In this document: positions 49,698 through 58,199 of the stretch, in pieces | Layout: each line of letters opens with the position of its first letter | Position numbering within the stretch: position 1 is the stretch's first letter | Assembly: GCA_964631125.1 (NCBI GenBank) | Contig: CAZVYN010000014.1 | Location: 1-60,737 of the forward strand | Reading direction: 5' to 3' | Origin: CAZVYN01 sp964631125 | Lineage (GTDB): Bacteria > Eisenbacteria > RBG-16-71-46 > CAIMUX01 | Length of the DNA stretch: 60,737 bases | Notes under the pieces: generated by a model | The model's database searches: none | What the model saw: only the letters and a program-made list of their open reading frames with translations | Told to the model about the DNA's origin: nothing | Translations under genes and position numbers: made by a program

Positions 49698-51944
49698 ATG
49701 GAACCGCCCAAGCGGATGCGCGAGACCGTCGACCTGAAGTCGTATGCGTTGCTCCTGTGGCGACGCAAGTGGGTCGTACTGCTCCCGATGCTCTTGACCA
49801 GCATCATCGGTTGGATCGTGACCATGCCGCGCTTCATGCGGCCGGTCTACCGCTGCAGCGCCACGCTGATGATCGAGTTGCCCCGCTCGGTGAGCAAGGA
49901 GCTGGCCTCGATCGTGAATGCGCCTTCGATCGGAGAGCGCATGGCGCGGATGGAGAGCCAGATCCAGAGCGACGAGTTCCTCACGATCCTGATCGACCGA
50001 GCCAACATGCGCGACGACCCGTGGGTCCAGGATTGGGCCAAGAAGAACAAGAAGCGGTATCCGGACATGTCCGAAGCCGACTTGGCCGACCTCTGGCTCC
50101 GTCGGTATCTGCGCGGGACCGTCTCGATGCAGGCCCGCGGCGACGGCACGTCGAACCTCATCACCGTGGCCGTGGCCGACTACTATCCGGAACGCGCCGA
50201 AGCGCTGGTGCGGAACATCGCCAACAACATCATCGAGGCGAACAAGTCGGCGCAGCGGGAAGCGACGCAGGCGACCGAGGTCTTCTCCACCACACAACTC
50301 CTCGAGTACAAGCAGAAGCTGCAGGACGCCGAGGCGAAGCTGGAAGCGTTCAACCGCGGTCAGGCCGGGCGGCGCATCACGGCGGTGTTGGTGACCGAGC
50401 CGATCCTTCCGCAGGTCGAAGAAATGCGCAACGGCGCGCGGGACGACCTCGTGTTCCAGAGATCGCAAGCACAGTCATCCGCGCAGCGCCTCGCGCAACT
50501 CGGCGGTTCCTCCACCCAAGTCGACGCGATCCTGCGCGCCGCCGCGGTGGCCCGCGCGATCACCGACGGCAAGAATCTCGAGGAGACGTACGTTCGCCAG
50601 AGCATCCTCGACGCGGGTTCGCTCAACAGCTCGGCGCGGGCGACCGCGCTCCAGTTGGCCCGAGGAGTCGAGGGCACACGGTCGGATGTCCGCAGCGGAC
50701 TCGCGGCGACGGCGCTCGACGGCGCCGCTCTCGACGAAGCGGAAGAGTACGCCGTCACCTCGATCCGTCGGATCCTGGCCGAGACCCGCGTCGCCGCCTA
50801 TGACCGGCATCTGCGCGAGTTCTCGAATCGCGTCGTCTCGGCGCCCGAGGCCGAGATCGAGATGCGGCGACTGCTCCAGGAAGTCGAGTACTACCGCGAA
50901 CTGCGCGAAGTGTTCGTCAATCAGATCGCCTCATCGCAGATCTCCGAGGCGTATCAGGCGAGCCAGGTCGGCGAACGGATCTCGATCCTCGAACCGCCGC
51001 AACGTCCGCTCAAGCCGAGCAAACCGAACCGTCCGGCGATCGTCGCGATGTCGGTGTTGGTCGGAATGAGCCTCGGCCTCTTCGGCGCGTTCTTCCTGGA
51101 GCACAACGACCAGACGTTCCGCGATGTCCGCGAGCTGGAGGACGCGCTGCATACCAGCGTGATCGGGACCGTGCCGAATCTCCCGGCCCTCAACCGGCGC
51201 GTGGCGCCGAAGACCCCGGGGGAACGGGCGCCGTTCTTCCTGGAGCGTCTCTACAGCGAGTTCCTGCAGGACTCGCCAGGCTACCGCGAGTTCCGTCGCA
51301 CCTCACTCTCGTTGCTGCGAGGAGGGGATGGGGGGCCGGCCACGATGCTCCTGACCAGCGCGCGGAGCGAAGAAGGGAAGTCGACCGCGGCCGCCTGTCT
51401 GGCGATGACGTTGGCGCGCGAGCTGCCCAGGGAACGCGTGATCCTCGTGGATCTCGATGCGCGCAAGCCGTCCCTCGCTCGCATGTCGGGACTCGACTGG
51501 ACCGGCGCGGACGCGAACTCTCCAGACGTCAGCATGCTGCTCCGCGACCAACGCTGGGATGACGCCGCGCTGCGACCGATGCTGCTGCCGAACTTCTGGA
51601 TCCTCCCGATGCGGACCGGAGCCGATCAGCATGGCGGCACCGTGACCGCGGAGTCGATTCGTTGGCTGCTGAAGGAACTCCGGCAGCGGGCGGATCGAAT
51701 CGTGCTCGACGGACCTCCGAATCTGCCCGTTCCGGATCCTCTGGTCATCGGGCCGGAGGTCGACGCCGTCTTGATGGTGGTGAAGGCGGGATCGACGCCG
51801 AGGGAGACCGTCCGCCGCAGCTTCGAACTGCAGCGTCACTTCCACGACAACATCGCCGGCGTTGTGATGAACAACGCGGCCGAGGTGCTCCCCTACTACT
51901 ACCAGTACAGCCACTATGGGTACGAGAACCGCGCCCGTGGCTGA
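49698..51944 (+). CDS. Wzc-like chain-length determinant and BY-kinase
   Basis: The 748-residue product has an N-terminal Wzz domain with two membrane segments (about 25-45 and 450-472), a long periplasmic coiled region, and the proline-rich EPPQRPLKPSKPNRP before the second helix. The cytoplasmic kinase carries Walker A SARSEEGKST (about 553-562), Walker A' VILVDLDARKPSL (about 580-592), Walker B-like DRIVLDGPPNLPV and a C-terminal tyrosine cluster YYYQYSHYGYENRA. These are the features of bacterial tyrosine kinases controlling exopolysaccharide length. It overlaps the exosortase gene by 29 nt. Confidence 0.9.
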   Translation: MEPPKRMRETVDLKSYALLLWRRKWVVLLPMLLTSIIGWIVTMPRFMRPVYRCSATLMIELPRSVSKELASIVNAPSIGERMARMESQIQSDEFLTILIDRANMRDDPWVQDWAKKNKKRYPDMSEADLADLWLRRYLRGTVSMQARGDGTSNLITVAVADYYPERAEALVRNIANNIIEANKSAQREATQATEVFSTTQLLEYKQKLQDAEAKLEAFNRGQAGRRITAVLVTEPILPQVEEMRNGARDDLVFQRSQAQSSAQRLAQLGGSSTQVDAILRAAAVARAITDGKNLEETYVRQSILDAGSLNSSARATALQLARGVEGTRSDVRSGLAATALDGAALDEAEEYAVTSIRRILAETRVAAYDRHLREFSNRVVSAPEAEIEMRRLLQEVEYYRELREVFVNQIASSQISEAYQASQVGERISILEPPQRPLKPSKPNRPAIVAMSVLVGMSLGLFGAFFLEHNDQTFRDVRELEDALHTSVIGTVPNLPALNRRVAPKTPGERAPFFLERLYSEFLQDSPGYREFRRTSLSLLRGGDGGPATMLLTSARSEEGKSTAAACLAMTLARELPRERVILVDLDARKPSLARMSGLDWTGADANSPDVSMLLRDQRWDDAALRPMLLPNFWILPMRTGADQHGGTVTAESIRWLLKELRQRADRIVLDGPPNLPVPDPLVIGPEVDAVLMVVKAGSTPRETVRRSFELQRHFHDNIAGVVMNNAAEVLPYYYQYSHYGYENRARG

Positions 51945-52803
51945 CGCGCTGGCTGCCTCGACCGGATCGACCCCGAGCGGCGCCACGCCGACGCCGAAGT
52001 GGCTTCCGCTGGCGGCGCTGGCGGCCGCTGCCCTCTTCGTCGTGGGATTCAACGGCACGATGAAGACGCTCTGGGAGGCCTGGCAGAACAACGAGAACTA
52101 CTCGCACGGGCTGCTCATTCCTCCGATCGCCGCCTATCTCGTCTGGACGAAGCGAGAGGAGTTGCGCGCGCTGCCGCTGGCGCCGTCTTGGATCGGCATC
52201 GCCGTGCTCGGCCTCGGCGTGCTGCTGCAGCTCGTCGGCTTGCGCGGCGACGTTTCGATCTTCCAGGGGTACGCACTCGTCCTCGTCATCGCCGGACTCA
52301 TCTGGGGTTGGGGCGGGAGCGCTTGGATCCGCGCGCTCTGGTTTCCGGTCGCGTTCCTGCTGTTCATGGTGCCGGTCTTCCCTTGGTTCATGAACGAAGT
52401 CAGCTTTCGCCTGAAGGTCGTCGCGACGACGGGCGCGGTCGCCATCGCGCATGCAATGGGCGTCGCCGTCACCCAACGGGGAATGGACCTCTTTTTCCCG
52501 ACCGGTCGGCTCACGATCGAGAACGCCTGTAGCGGACTCAATTCGCTCATCGCACTGATGGCGTTGGGCGCCCTCTTCGCCTGGTTCGGAACGGGGTCGG
52601 GTTGGCGGCGCACGTTGCTCTTCATGGCTTCGTTTCCGGTCGCCGTCATCGCCAACGTCATCCGACTCGGCGCGATCTTCGTCATGGCGGCGGTCACCTC
52701 GACCGAGCGCGCCAGCGGTCGTTTTCATGACGTGGGAGGATTCGTCCTCTTCGGAGTGGCGCTGCTGCTCATGGCTGTCGTGAAGCGAGCGCTGAGGTGC
52801 TGA
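51916..52803 (+). CDS. Exosortase
   Basis: Exosortases are membrane transpeptidase-like proteins that process exported proteins with short C-terminal signals. The 295-residue product has about eight hydrophobic segments and the catalytic set Cys in ENACSGLNSL near 204, Arg in NVIRLG near 250 and His in FHDVGGF near 271. YSHGLLIPPIAAYLVW near 55-70 is also typical. It is followed by an EpsI-type gene in an exopolysaccharide cluster, so it belongs to the EPS-linked group. No PEP-CTERM protein is found in this window. Confidence 0.9.
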   Translation: MGTRTAPVADALAASTGSTPSGATPTPKWLPLAALAAAALFVVGFNGTMKTLWEAWQNNENYSHGLLIPPIAAYLVWTKREELRALPLAPSWIGIAVLGLGVLLQLVGLRGDVSIFQGYALVLVIAGLIWGWGGSAWIRALWFPVAFLLFMVPVFPWFMNEVSFRLKVVATTGAVAIAHAMGVAVTQRGMDLFFPTGRLTIENACSGLNSLIALMALGALFAWFGTGSGWRRTLLFMASFPVAVIANVIRLGAIFVMAAVTSTERASGRFHDVGGFVLFGVALLLMAVVKRALRC

Positions 52804-53447
52804 GCCGGATCGTGGCTACGCTCCTCCTCCTGGGCGGCCTCGCCGTCTACGTGCTGCTGATTCCTCCGCAGACCTCGGGCGGCGCGAGCCTGGACGTGCT
52901 CCCGCTGGATCTCTCGGGCCTTCCCGGCGAGGAACTCGCCATCGAACAGATGGTCCTCGATGATTTGAATCCCGACGCGATCCTCTCTCGCCGCAACACG
53001 CGGCCGGACGGGCTGCCGGTCTGGTTGGTCATCATCTACTTCGAGAATGCTCGGCTGGGCGCCCACGACCCCGAGCTCTGCTATCGCTCGCAGGGGTTCG
53101 AGGTGGCCGAAGCGCCGACCGGCGGGATCCCCACCGAACTCGGTCCGATCCCGGTCGTCTCGTTCGACGCGGTGCGCGGCTCGCGCCGCGAGATGGTTCG
53201 TTACTTCTGGTACACGGCGGGTCGACAGACGTTGGCCGAAGTGAAGGCGTTCCGTGATGAGATGTTCTTCCAGGGGCTGAAGAGCAACCGCTCGTTCGGC
53301 GCCTTCGTGCGGGTCTCGACGCTCGCCGGAGAAGACCCTGCTCTCTCCGAGGAGGTGCTGCGCGAGTACATCCGCGACCTCGCCCCCTATCTACCGCGAA
53401 TGTTTCCTGATGTCCCCACGCAGGCGAAGGAGGACGAACGCAGATGA
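52797..53447 (+). CDS. EpsI/exosortase-associated protein
   Basis: The 216-residue product has an N-terminal membrane anchor (about 5-22). The exported domain has WLVIIYFENARLGAHDPELCYRSQGFEV, matching the HxPExC signature of EpsI, and REMVRYFWYTAGRQTL. It starts with a GTG that overlaps the exosortase gene. The pair is the usual EPS exosortase unit. Confidence 0.82.
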   Translation: MLSRIVATLLLLGGLAVYVLLIPPQTSGGASLDVLPLDLSGLPGEELAIEQMVLDDLNPDAILSRRNTRPDGLPVWLVIIYFENARLGAHDPELCYRSQGFEVAEAPTGGIPTELGPIPVVSFDAVRGSRREMVRYFWYTAGRQTLAEVKAFRDEMFFQGLKSNRSFGAFVRVSTLAGEDPALSEEVLREYIRDLAPYLPRMFPDVPTQAKEDERR

Positions 53448-54292
53448 ACCAGCTCAACTTGCTGGTCTGGGCCTGGATCGAGAGCGTGAAGGACATGATG
53501 CGACTTCGAGTGATCGCGCCGTTCGTGCTCCTGGGGGCAGCGCAACTCGTCGTGCTGCTCTCGTTGACGCAGTTCTTTCGGCCCGGGCTTTCGTGGCTCC
53601 TGGCGCCTTTCGTAGAGCGCTTCGGCGGGGAGCGAGCGCTCCACTATCCGGAGTTCTTCCTCCGGCTGCCGGCCATCTACGATCCCGTCACCATCACCAT
53701 CGACTGGATCGTGGGCAGCTTCCTCCTCGGGGTGGGCGTGCTGCTCGTCTGGGAATCGGCCTCCGGGACGCGCATGCCCGACACCTGGAAGCGCGCGCGG
53801 AGCCGCTACCTGGGTCTGCTCGCCGTCTCGCTCCCGACGGTGCTGCTCCTGATGCTCTTCCTCGGCGTCCTTCCGTCGTTCTTTCCGGTGCTGGAGACAC
53901 TGCGCGGAAATCTCCTGCGCTTGTACGGGGTCGCCAAGCTCGCCGTCGCCGCCGTGATCCAAGCGCTCTTCGTCTACTCCGCCATGTATGTCTTGATCGA
54001 TGGACAGACGTGGCGGGCCGCCCTGGGCTCCAGCCTGAGACTCCTCGCGCGCGTTCCAGTGGCGACACTGTTGCTGGTCCTCGCGCCGAACTTCGCCCAA
54101 ATCGGCACGACCTGGATCCGCCGACGGATGGACACGGTCGTGACCAATCTCTCCCCGGAGATGGTGGTGGTCGTGCTCGGCGGGATCATCTGCATCTATG
54201 TCCTGGTGAACTACATCGTCGTCGCTTCCGCGGTCCGTGTGTATGGAGCGCGCAGGAGCACGCAAGCCGGGAGCGTTTCATGGGCCGCGTGA
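53444..54292 (+). CDS. Uncharacterised multi-pass membrane protein of the EPS cluster
   Basis: The 282-residue product has about six hydrophobic segments spread over the length, with conserved-looking polar links such as YAMYVLIDGQTWRAALG-like text near 180-200 and NFAQIGTTWIRRRMD near 210. I recognise no named family; the topology resembles DUF975/glycerophosphoryl-type membrane proteins. It starts in a 4-nt overlap with epsI and ends 13 nt inside the TPR lipoprotein gene, so it is embedded in the operon. Confidence 0.65.
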   Translation: MNQLNLLVWAWIESVKDMMRLRVIAPFVLLGAAQLVVLLSLTQFFRPGLSWLLAPFVERFGGERALHYPEFFLRLPAIYDPVTITIDWIVGSFLLGVGVLLVWESASGTRMPDTWKRARSRYLGLLAVSLPTVLLLMLFLGVLPSFFPVLETLRGNLLRLYGVAKLAVAAVIQALFVYSAMYVLIDGQTWRAALGSSLRLLARVPVATLLLVLAPNFAQIGTTWIRRRMDTVVTNLSPEMVVVVLGGIICIYVLVNYIVVASAVRVYGARRSTQAGSVSWAA

Positions 54293-55818
54293 CGAACCAA
54301 CGGACTCTCTGGCTGTGTCTCCGGCTGTGCCTCGGGCTGCTCGCGAGCGGATTTCTCGGTGGATGCGGAGACTCGCCGCTCTCCGCGCGCTACGCGGCCG
54401 AGAAGCTGCTCTGGTCCGGTCGGAGTCTGGAGCGTCGTTTCTGGAACAATCCGGAGGCCGCCAGCGAAGAACGGCTCGGCGCCGAGGCGGCCTACCGACA
54501 GGTCCTCTCCGACTATCCGCTCACGCGTGTGGCGGGTGACGCGCGCGAGACGCTGTCCCTCACGCGCACGCGCGTCATGGCGGCGATCACGCTGGCGCGC
54601 CTCGATCGTCGCGCCGGCCGGACGGGGGCGGCGGCCCGAGTGCTCTACGACATGAGGAGCGAAGCGAACACCGAAGTCGACACCGGACTGCTCGTCCACA
54701 TGGAGCTCGTGCAGTTGTTGCGGCAGCCGTCGCAGCGAGACAGCCTCGCCGCCGTCCTGCGGGAGATCACCGAAGACCTGCCGCCGGCCGACGAGAACGG
54801 CGCCCCCATCCCGCTCGTCTTGGAGGCGCCGCTGCGGTTGGTCGAGTTGGAGGAATCCCGCGGAAACGCCGCCGCCGCCGCGTCCGAACTCGCGCAGGCG
54901 CAGATTTACTACAGCGACGTGGCCGCCAAACATCCCGGCTCGGACGTCGAAGTCGCGGCCACGATCGAACGGGCGAAGACCGAGATCAAGCAGGGTCGCA
55001 TGCGCGACGCGGCCGCCACGCTCTCGGGCGCGCGGTCGCTCCCGAACGCCCGGCGGTTCGAGCCGACGCTGATCTACTCCTCCGGCAATCTCGCCCTCCA
55101 AGGACTGGGGGACGCGCGCGGAGGGCTCGATCAGTACCGAGAGTTGATCCGTCGCTTTCCGGACGATCCGAATTCTCCCGAGGCCGCGCTCCAGATCGGC
55201 GTGGCGTGGAGTTCACTCGGCGAGATCGACTCAGCGCTGGCCGCGTTCGATTTCACCGAGAAGCGGTATTCGCGTGCGCCGAATCAGGCGGCTCAGGCGC
55301 GACTGGCGGGCGCTCGAGTGCTCTCGCTGGAGAAGCGGTGGCCGGAGGCGCTGCGTCGATTGCGCGGCCTGCAGACTGACTACCCGCGCACTCCCGCCGG
55401 CCTGGTGGCGCCCGTCGAGATCGCGGCGTACTACGACCGGATGGGTGAAGCGGAAGCGAGCCGCACCGCGCTGGAAGCGGCCGTCGGAACCTACGATGGC
55501 TCGCTGCGGGAATTGCTGGCTAGTCCCGATCAGGCCGAGGCCGCCAGCCTCACTTTCGAGCATCTGGCCGATGCGCACGAGCGGCTCGCGCAATGGGACC
55601 GCGCCGTGGAGGTCCTGCTCGCGCGAGCGGATCGATTCCCCGCCGACCCCGCTGCGGTCCGAGGGATGTTCCGAGCGGCGGCGATCCTCGAACAGAAACT
55701 CGGAGACCGCGCGCGGGCGGCCGATACGCTCGAGAAGTTGGCCGAGCGGTACCCTGACCTTCCGACGGCGGAGCGCGCTCGCGCCCGCGCCAGCGAACTC
55801 CGCGGCGCCAGTTCGTGA
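54280..55818 (+). CDS. TPR-repeat lipoprotein
   Basis: The 512-residue product has a signal peptide with lipobox LGGC (Cys 29) and then a chain of TPR helices (EAAYRQVLSDYPL, GGLDQYRELIRRFPDDPNSPEAALQIG, RAADTLEKLAERYPDLPTAERA). It probably acts as a periplasmic scaffold for polymer export, as PelB- or AlgK-like TPR lipoproteins do (inference). It overlaps the membrane protein upstream and the polymerase downstream. Confidence 0.78.
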   Translation: MGRVTNQRTLWLCLRLCLGLLASGFLGGCGDSPLSARYAAEKLLWSGRSLERRFWNNPEAASEERLGAEAAYRQVLSDYPLTRVAGDARETLSLTRTRVMAAITLARLDRRAGRTGAAARVLYDMRSEANTEVDTGLLVHMELVQLLRQPSQRDSLAAVLREITEDLPPADENGAPIPLVLEAPLRLVELEESRGNAAAAASELAQAQIYYSDVAAKHPGSDVEVAATIERAKTEIKQGRMRDAAATLSGARSLPNARRFEPTLIYSSGNLALQGLGDARGGLDQYRELIRRFPDDPNSPEAALQIGVAWSSLGEIDSALAAFDFTEKRYSRAPNQAAQARLAGARVLSLEKRWPEALRRLRGLQTDYPRTPAGLVAPVEIAAYYDRMGEAEASRTALEAAVGTYDGSLRELLASPDQAEAASLTFEHLADAHERLAQWDRAVEVLLARADRFPADPAAVRGMFRAAAILEQKLGDRARAADTLEKLAERYPDLPTAERARARASELRGASS

Positions 55819-57326
55819 CCACACGGCCGGCGCCGGCGCCGCGCAACAGCGCGTACGACGGCGACGGAATCGGGAGGATCGAGGCGCCCGTGCTGGCGCC
55901 CGAGGCCAGCGCTCTGGAGAGGTACCGGGCGCTCGGCGTGACGCTGTTGCTGATGGCGATCGGCGCCGGGGTGGTCCTCGCGATCGCCTTCGCCCACTAC
56001 CAGATGCACCAAGCGCCGCACCGACTGCTCAAGGTGCTCGCGGGTCTGGGGCTCGCCGTCGCGCTCGCGCTCCGTCCGGCGATCGCCCTCTATTCGCTTC
56101 CGTTCGCGTTCGCCTTCGTCGAGTGGCTGCCGAAGTCCCCGCTTCCGGGGATGAATTCGCTCAACCTCATCAACAGCATCCTCGTCGCCTCCTGGATCGG
56201 GCGTACGGTCGTACTGCGGCAACCGATGTTCGAGCACACGCCTCTCAACCGACCGATCGCGATCTTCCTCTGCTGGGCCGTCCTCTGCTGGATCTACTCG
56301 ACCATGCTCGGGAGCTCGTTGCTCGATCCGTTGGCCAGCTTCCAGTACCATGTGAACTACTTCGTGGGGCTGTTCCTCGTTTTCCCGCTCTTCTACCTGG
56401 TCCGCACCTGGATCCAGATTCGTCGGCTGGTCTTCTGGTTCGTCGTCGCCTCGAGTTTCGGCGTCTTGACCCTCGTGAGCGAATCGTCCGGGCTGGGGGG
56501 AGGGCGTCGGGTCGGCGGAGCGATCGGCGACATCAACATGGCGGGCGCCTTCTTCGCGCTCGTCACGATCCTCGGACTCGCCCTCGTGCGTGCGAAGTGG
56601 CTCGGCCTCTTGCGGCGGGTGTTGCTGGCGGGAGCGACCGGCGCCGCCTGTCTGGCGATGTTCCTGACCGGATCGCGCGGTGCGATCCTGGCGTTGGCGG
56701 TTGGCGCCGTGCCGCTCGCGTTTCGGACCGGAGCGTCCGGAGTGCTGATGACCGTTGTCATCGTCGGCGGCGTTTCGGTCGCCGCTCCCGCCTTCGTCGT
56801 CGAGAGAATCCAGGAAACCTGGGATGGTCTGAGCGGCGGCGGGGGATACTACGACACAGGGAACGAGGTGTCGGGCGGGCGGCTCATGATCTGGCGGACG
56901 ACGCTGGAGATCGTGAGCGAGAACCCGATCCTCGGCGTGGGGCTCGGGCGGCTGCCGGTCGTCATGCGCGAGAAGATCGGACGCATCAAGGCCGGACACA
57001 ATTTGTACCTGGAGATCATGGGAGAGATGGGGATCCCCGGGTTCCTGCTCCTGATGTGGATTTTCGTGACCAGCTTCATCGTCGCGCGGCGCCTGGCCAG
57101 GCAGCCCGGATTTGCCGGGGTCCTGGGTGTCGCCTATCTGTTCGCGATGGGAAGCGTGGTCGTGAGCAATCTCTTCGGCCAGCGGTTCTTCCACTTCAGT
57201 ATGGCGGGCTCTTGGGCTTTCTTGACCGCCCTGGTCTGCCGAGCGATACAACTATCGGAGACGTCGGGCGCCGCCGAGGCCTCGGACTCAGGGAGCACGA
57301 AGGTCGGCGCCATCGCGGGCCGATGA
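55815..57326 (+). CDS. O-antigen ligase/polymerase family membrane protein
   Basis: The 503-residue product has about twelve hydrophobic segments. The central block FLTGSRGAILALAVGAVPLAF and the late loop GHNLYLEIMGEMGIPGFLLLM are the signatures of the Wzy/WaaL superfamily. It most likely polymerises or ligates exopolysaccharide repeat units on the periplasmic side. It starts with a GTG overlapping the TPR gene. Confidence 0.85.
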   Translation: MTTRPAPAPRNSAYDGDGIGRIEAPVLAPEASALERYRALGVTLLLMAIGAGVVLAIAFAHYQMHQAPHRLLKVLAGLGLAVALALRPAIALYSLPFAFAFVEWLPKSPLPGMNSLNLINSILVASWIGRTVVLRQPMFEHTPLNRPIAIFLCWAVLCWIYSTMLGSSLLDPLASFQYHVNYFVGLFLVFPLFYLVRTWIQIRRLVFWFVVASSFGVLTLVSESSGLGGGRRVGGAIGDINMAGAFFALVTILGLALVRAKWLGLLRRVLLAGATGAACLAMFLTGSRGAILALAVGAVPLAFRTGASGVLMTVVIVGGVSVAAPAFVVERIQETWDGLSGGGGYYDTGNEVSGGRLMIWRTTLEIVSENPILGVGLGRLPVVMREKIGRIKAGHNLYLEIMGEMGIPGFLLLMWIFVTSFIVARRLARQPGFAGVLGVAYLFAMGSVVVSNLFGQRFFHFSMAGSWAFLTALVCRAIQLSETSGAAEASDSGSTKVGAIAGR

Positions 57327-57399
57327 TGCAGAGGATGGGGGCCGACCCCGGCGAGTCGCGTGCGACGTCGCCGCTCGTTCCATGGAGGGAGGATCACCG

Positions 57400-58185
57400 G
57401 TGATACGGTTCGAACAGAGGAGTTCGTGGCGCCGGGTCGCGAGTGCGTTCCTCGTCGTCGCGACCGCCGCGACGACGGCGATCGCACAAGGCCCATCCGA
57501 CTCGCCTGGCCTGGAGAGCGTCCCGGGGCTCACGCCGAGCCTGACGCCGAGCCTGACCGTGCGCACCAACCCGCCGGGCGCCACCGTCGTCCTGGACGGT
57601 CCGTACCGCCTCGTCGGCGTGTCGCCTTGGACGATCGGGCGAGAACTTACCGGAACCTATCGGGTGGAGGTGCGCGCGGCCGGCTACGAGACCTGGCGCG
57701 GAGAGACGGTGCTCGCGCCCGGTATCGGCAGCACTCTGAACGTCGATCTGTCCCGCAAGAGCCGCCTCAAGGCGATCGGGCAGAGCATGTTGTTCCCGGG
57801 CTGGGGCCAGAGCTACCTGGGCGAGAGTGGGAAGGCGCGCACCTACTCCATCCTGGCGGGGCTCACCGGCGCTGCCTGGCTCACGACTCACCTTCTGTAC
57901 CAGAACAAGGTCGACGACTTCGACCGCGCCGCGGAGCGGTACCGCGATGCGGATCTGCAGGACGAGTTGCCGGCGTTGCGCGCGAAGCTCCGGGAGGCCG
58001 ATCGTGACGCGGACAGCGCCTACGAGCGCCGACAGATCGCGAGTTATGCCTTCGTCGGCGTCTACGGTCTCTCCGTGCTGGACGCCATGATCCTTTCCCC
58101 GCTCTCGGGACCGAACGGTGGACTCGCGTTCGAGGCCGGAAACCGCGGCGGCGCGAGTCGTCTGGCGCTCGCCTGGACCTGGTGA
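57400..58185 (+). CDS. PEGA domain exported protein
   Basis: The 261-residue product has a signal segment (about 8-30), a short repeat GLTPSLTPSLT and a PEGA domain (about 52-115) with VRTNPPGATVVLDGPYRLVG and YRVEVRAAGYETWRG. A DUF5683-like part follows with MLFPGWGQSYLGESGKA and two more hydrophobic segments. The GTG at 57400 is chosen over the ATG at 57382 because GGAGGGAGGA lies about 6 nt before it. Function unknown, probably envelope structural. Confidence 0.75.
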   Translation: MIRFEQRSSWRRVASAFLVVATAATTAIAQGPSDSPGLESVPGLTPSLTPSLTVRTNPPGATVVLDGPYRLVGVSPWTIGRELTGTYRVEVRAAGYETWRGETVLAPGIGSTLNVDLSRKSRLKAIGQSMLFPGWGQSYLGESGKARTYSILAGLTGAAWLTTHLLYQNKVDDFDRAAERYRDADLQDELPALRAKLREADRDADSAYERRQIASYAFVGVYGLSVLDAMILSPLSGPNGGLAFEAGNRGGASRLALAWTW

Positions 58186-58199
58186 GAGAAGGAGCTACG

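Noticed and set aside
51916..53447. Exosortase plus EpsI as evidence of a PEP-CTERM sorting operon
   Set aside because: No PEP-CTERM protein is present in the window; the pair is assigned to the exopolysaccharide type only.
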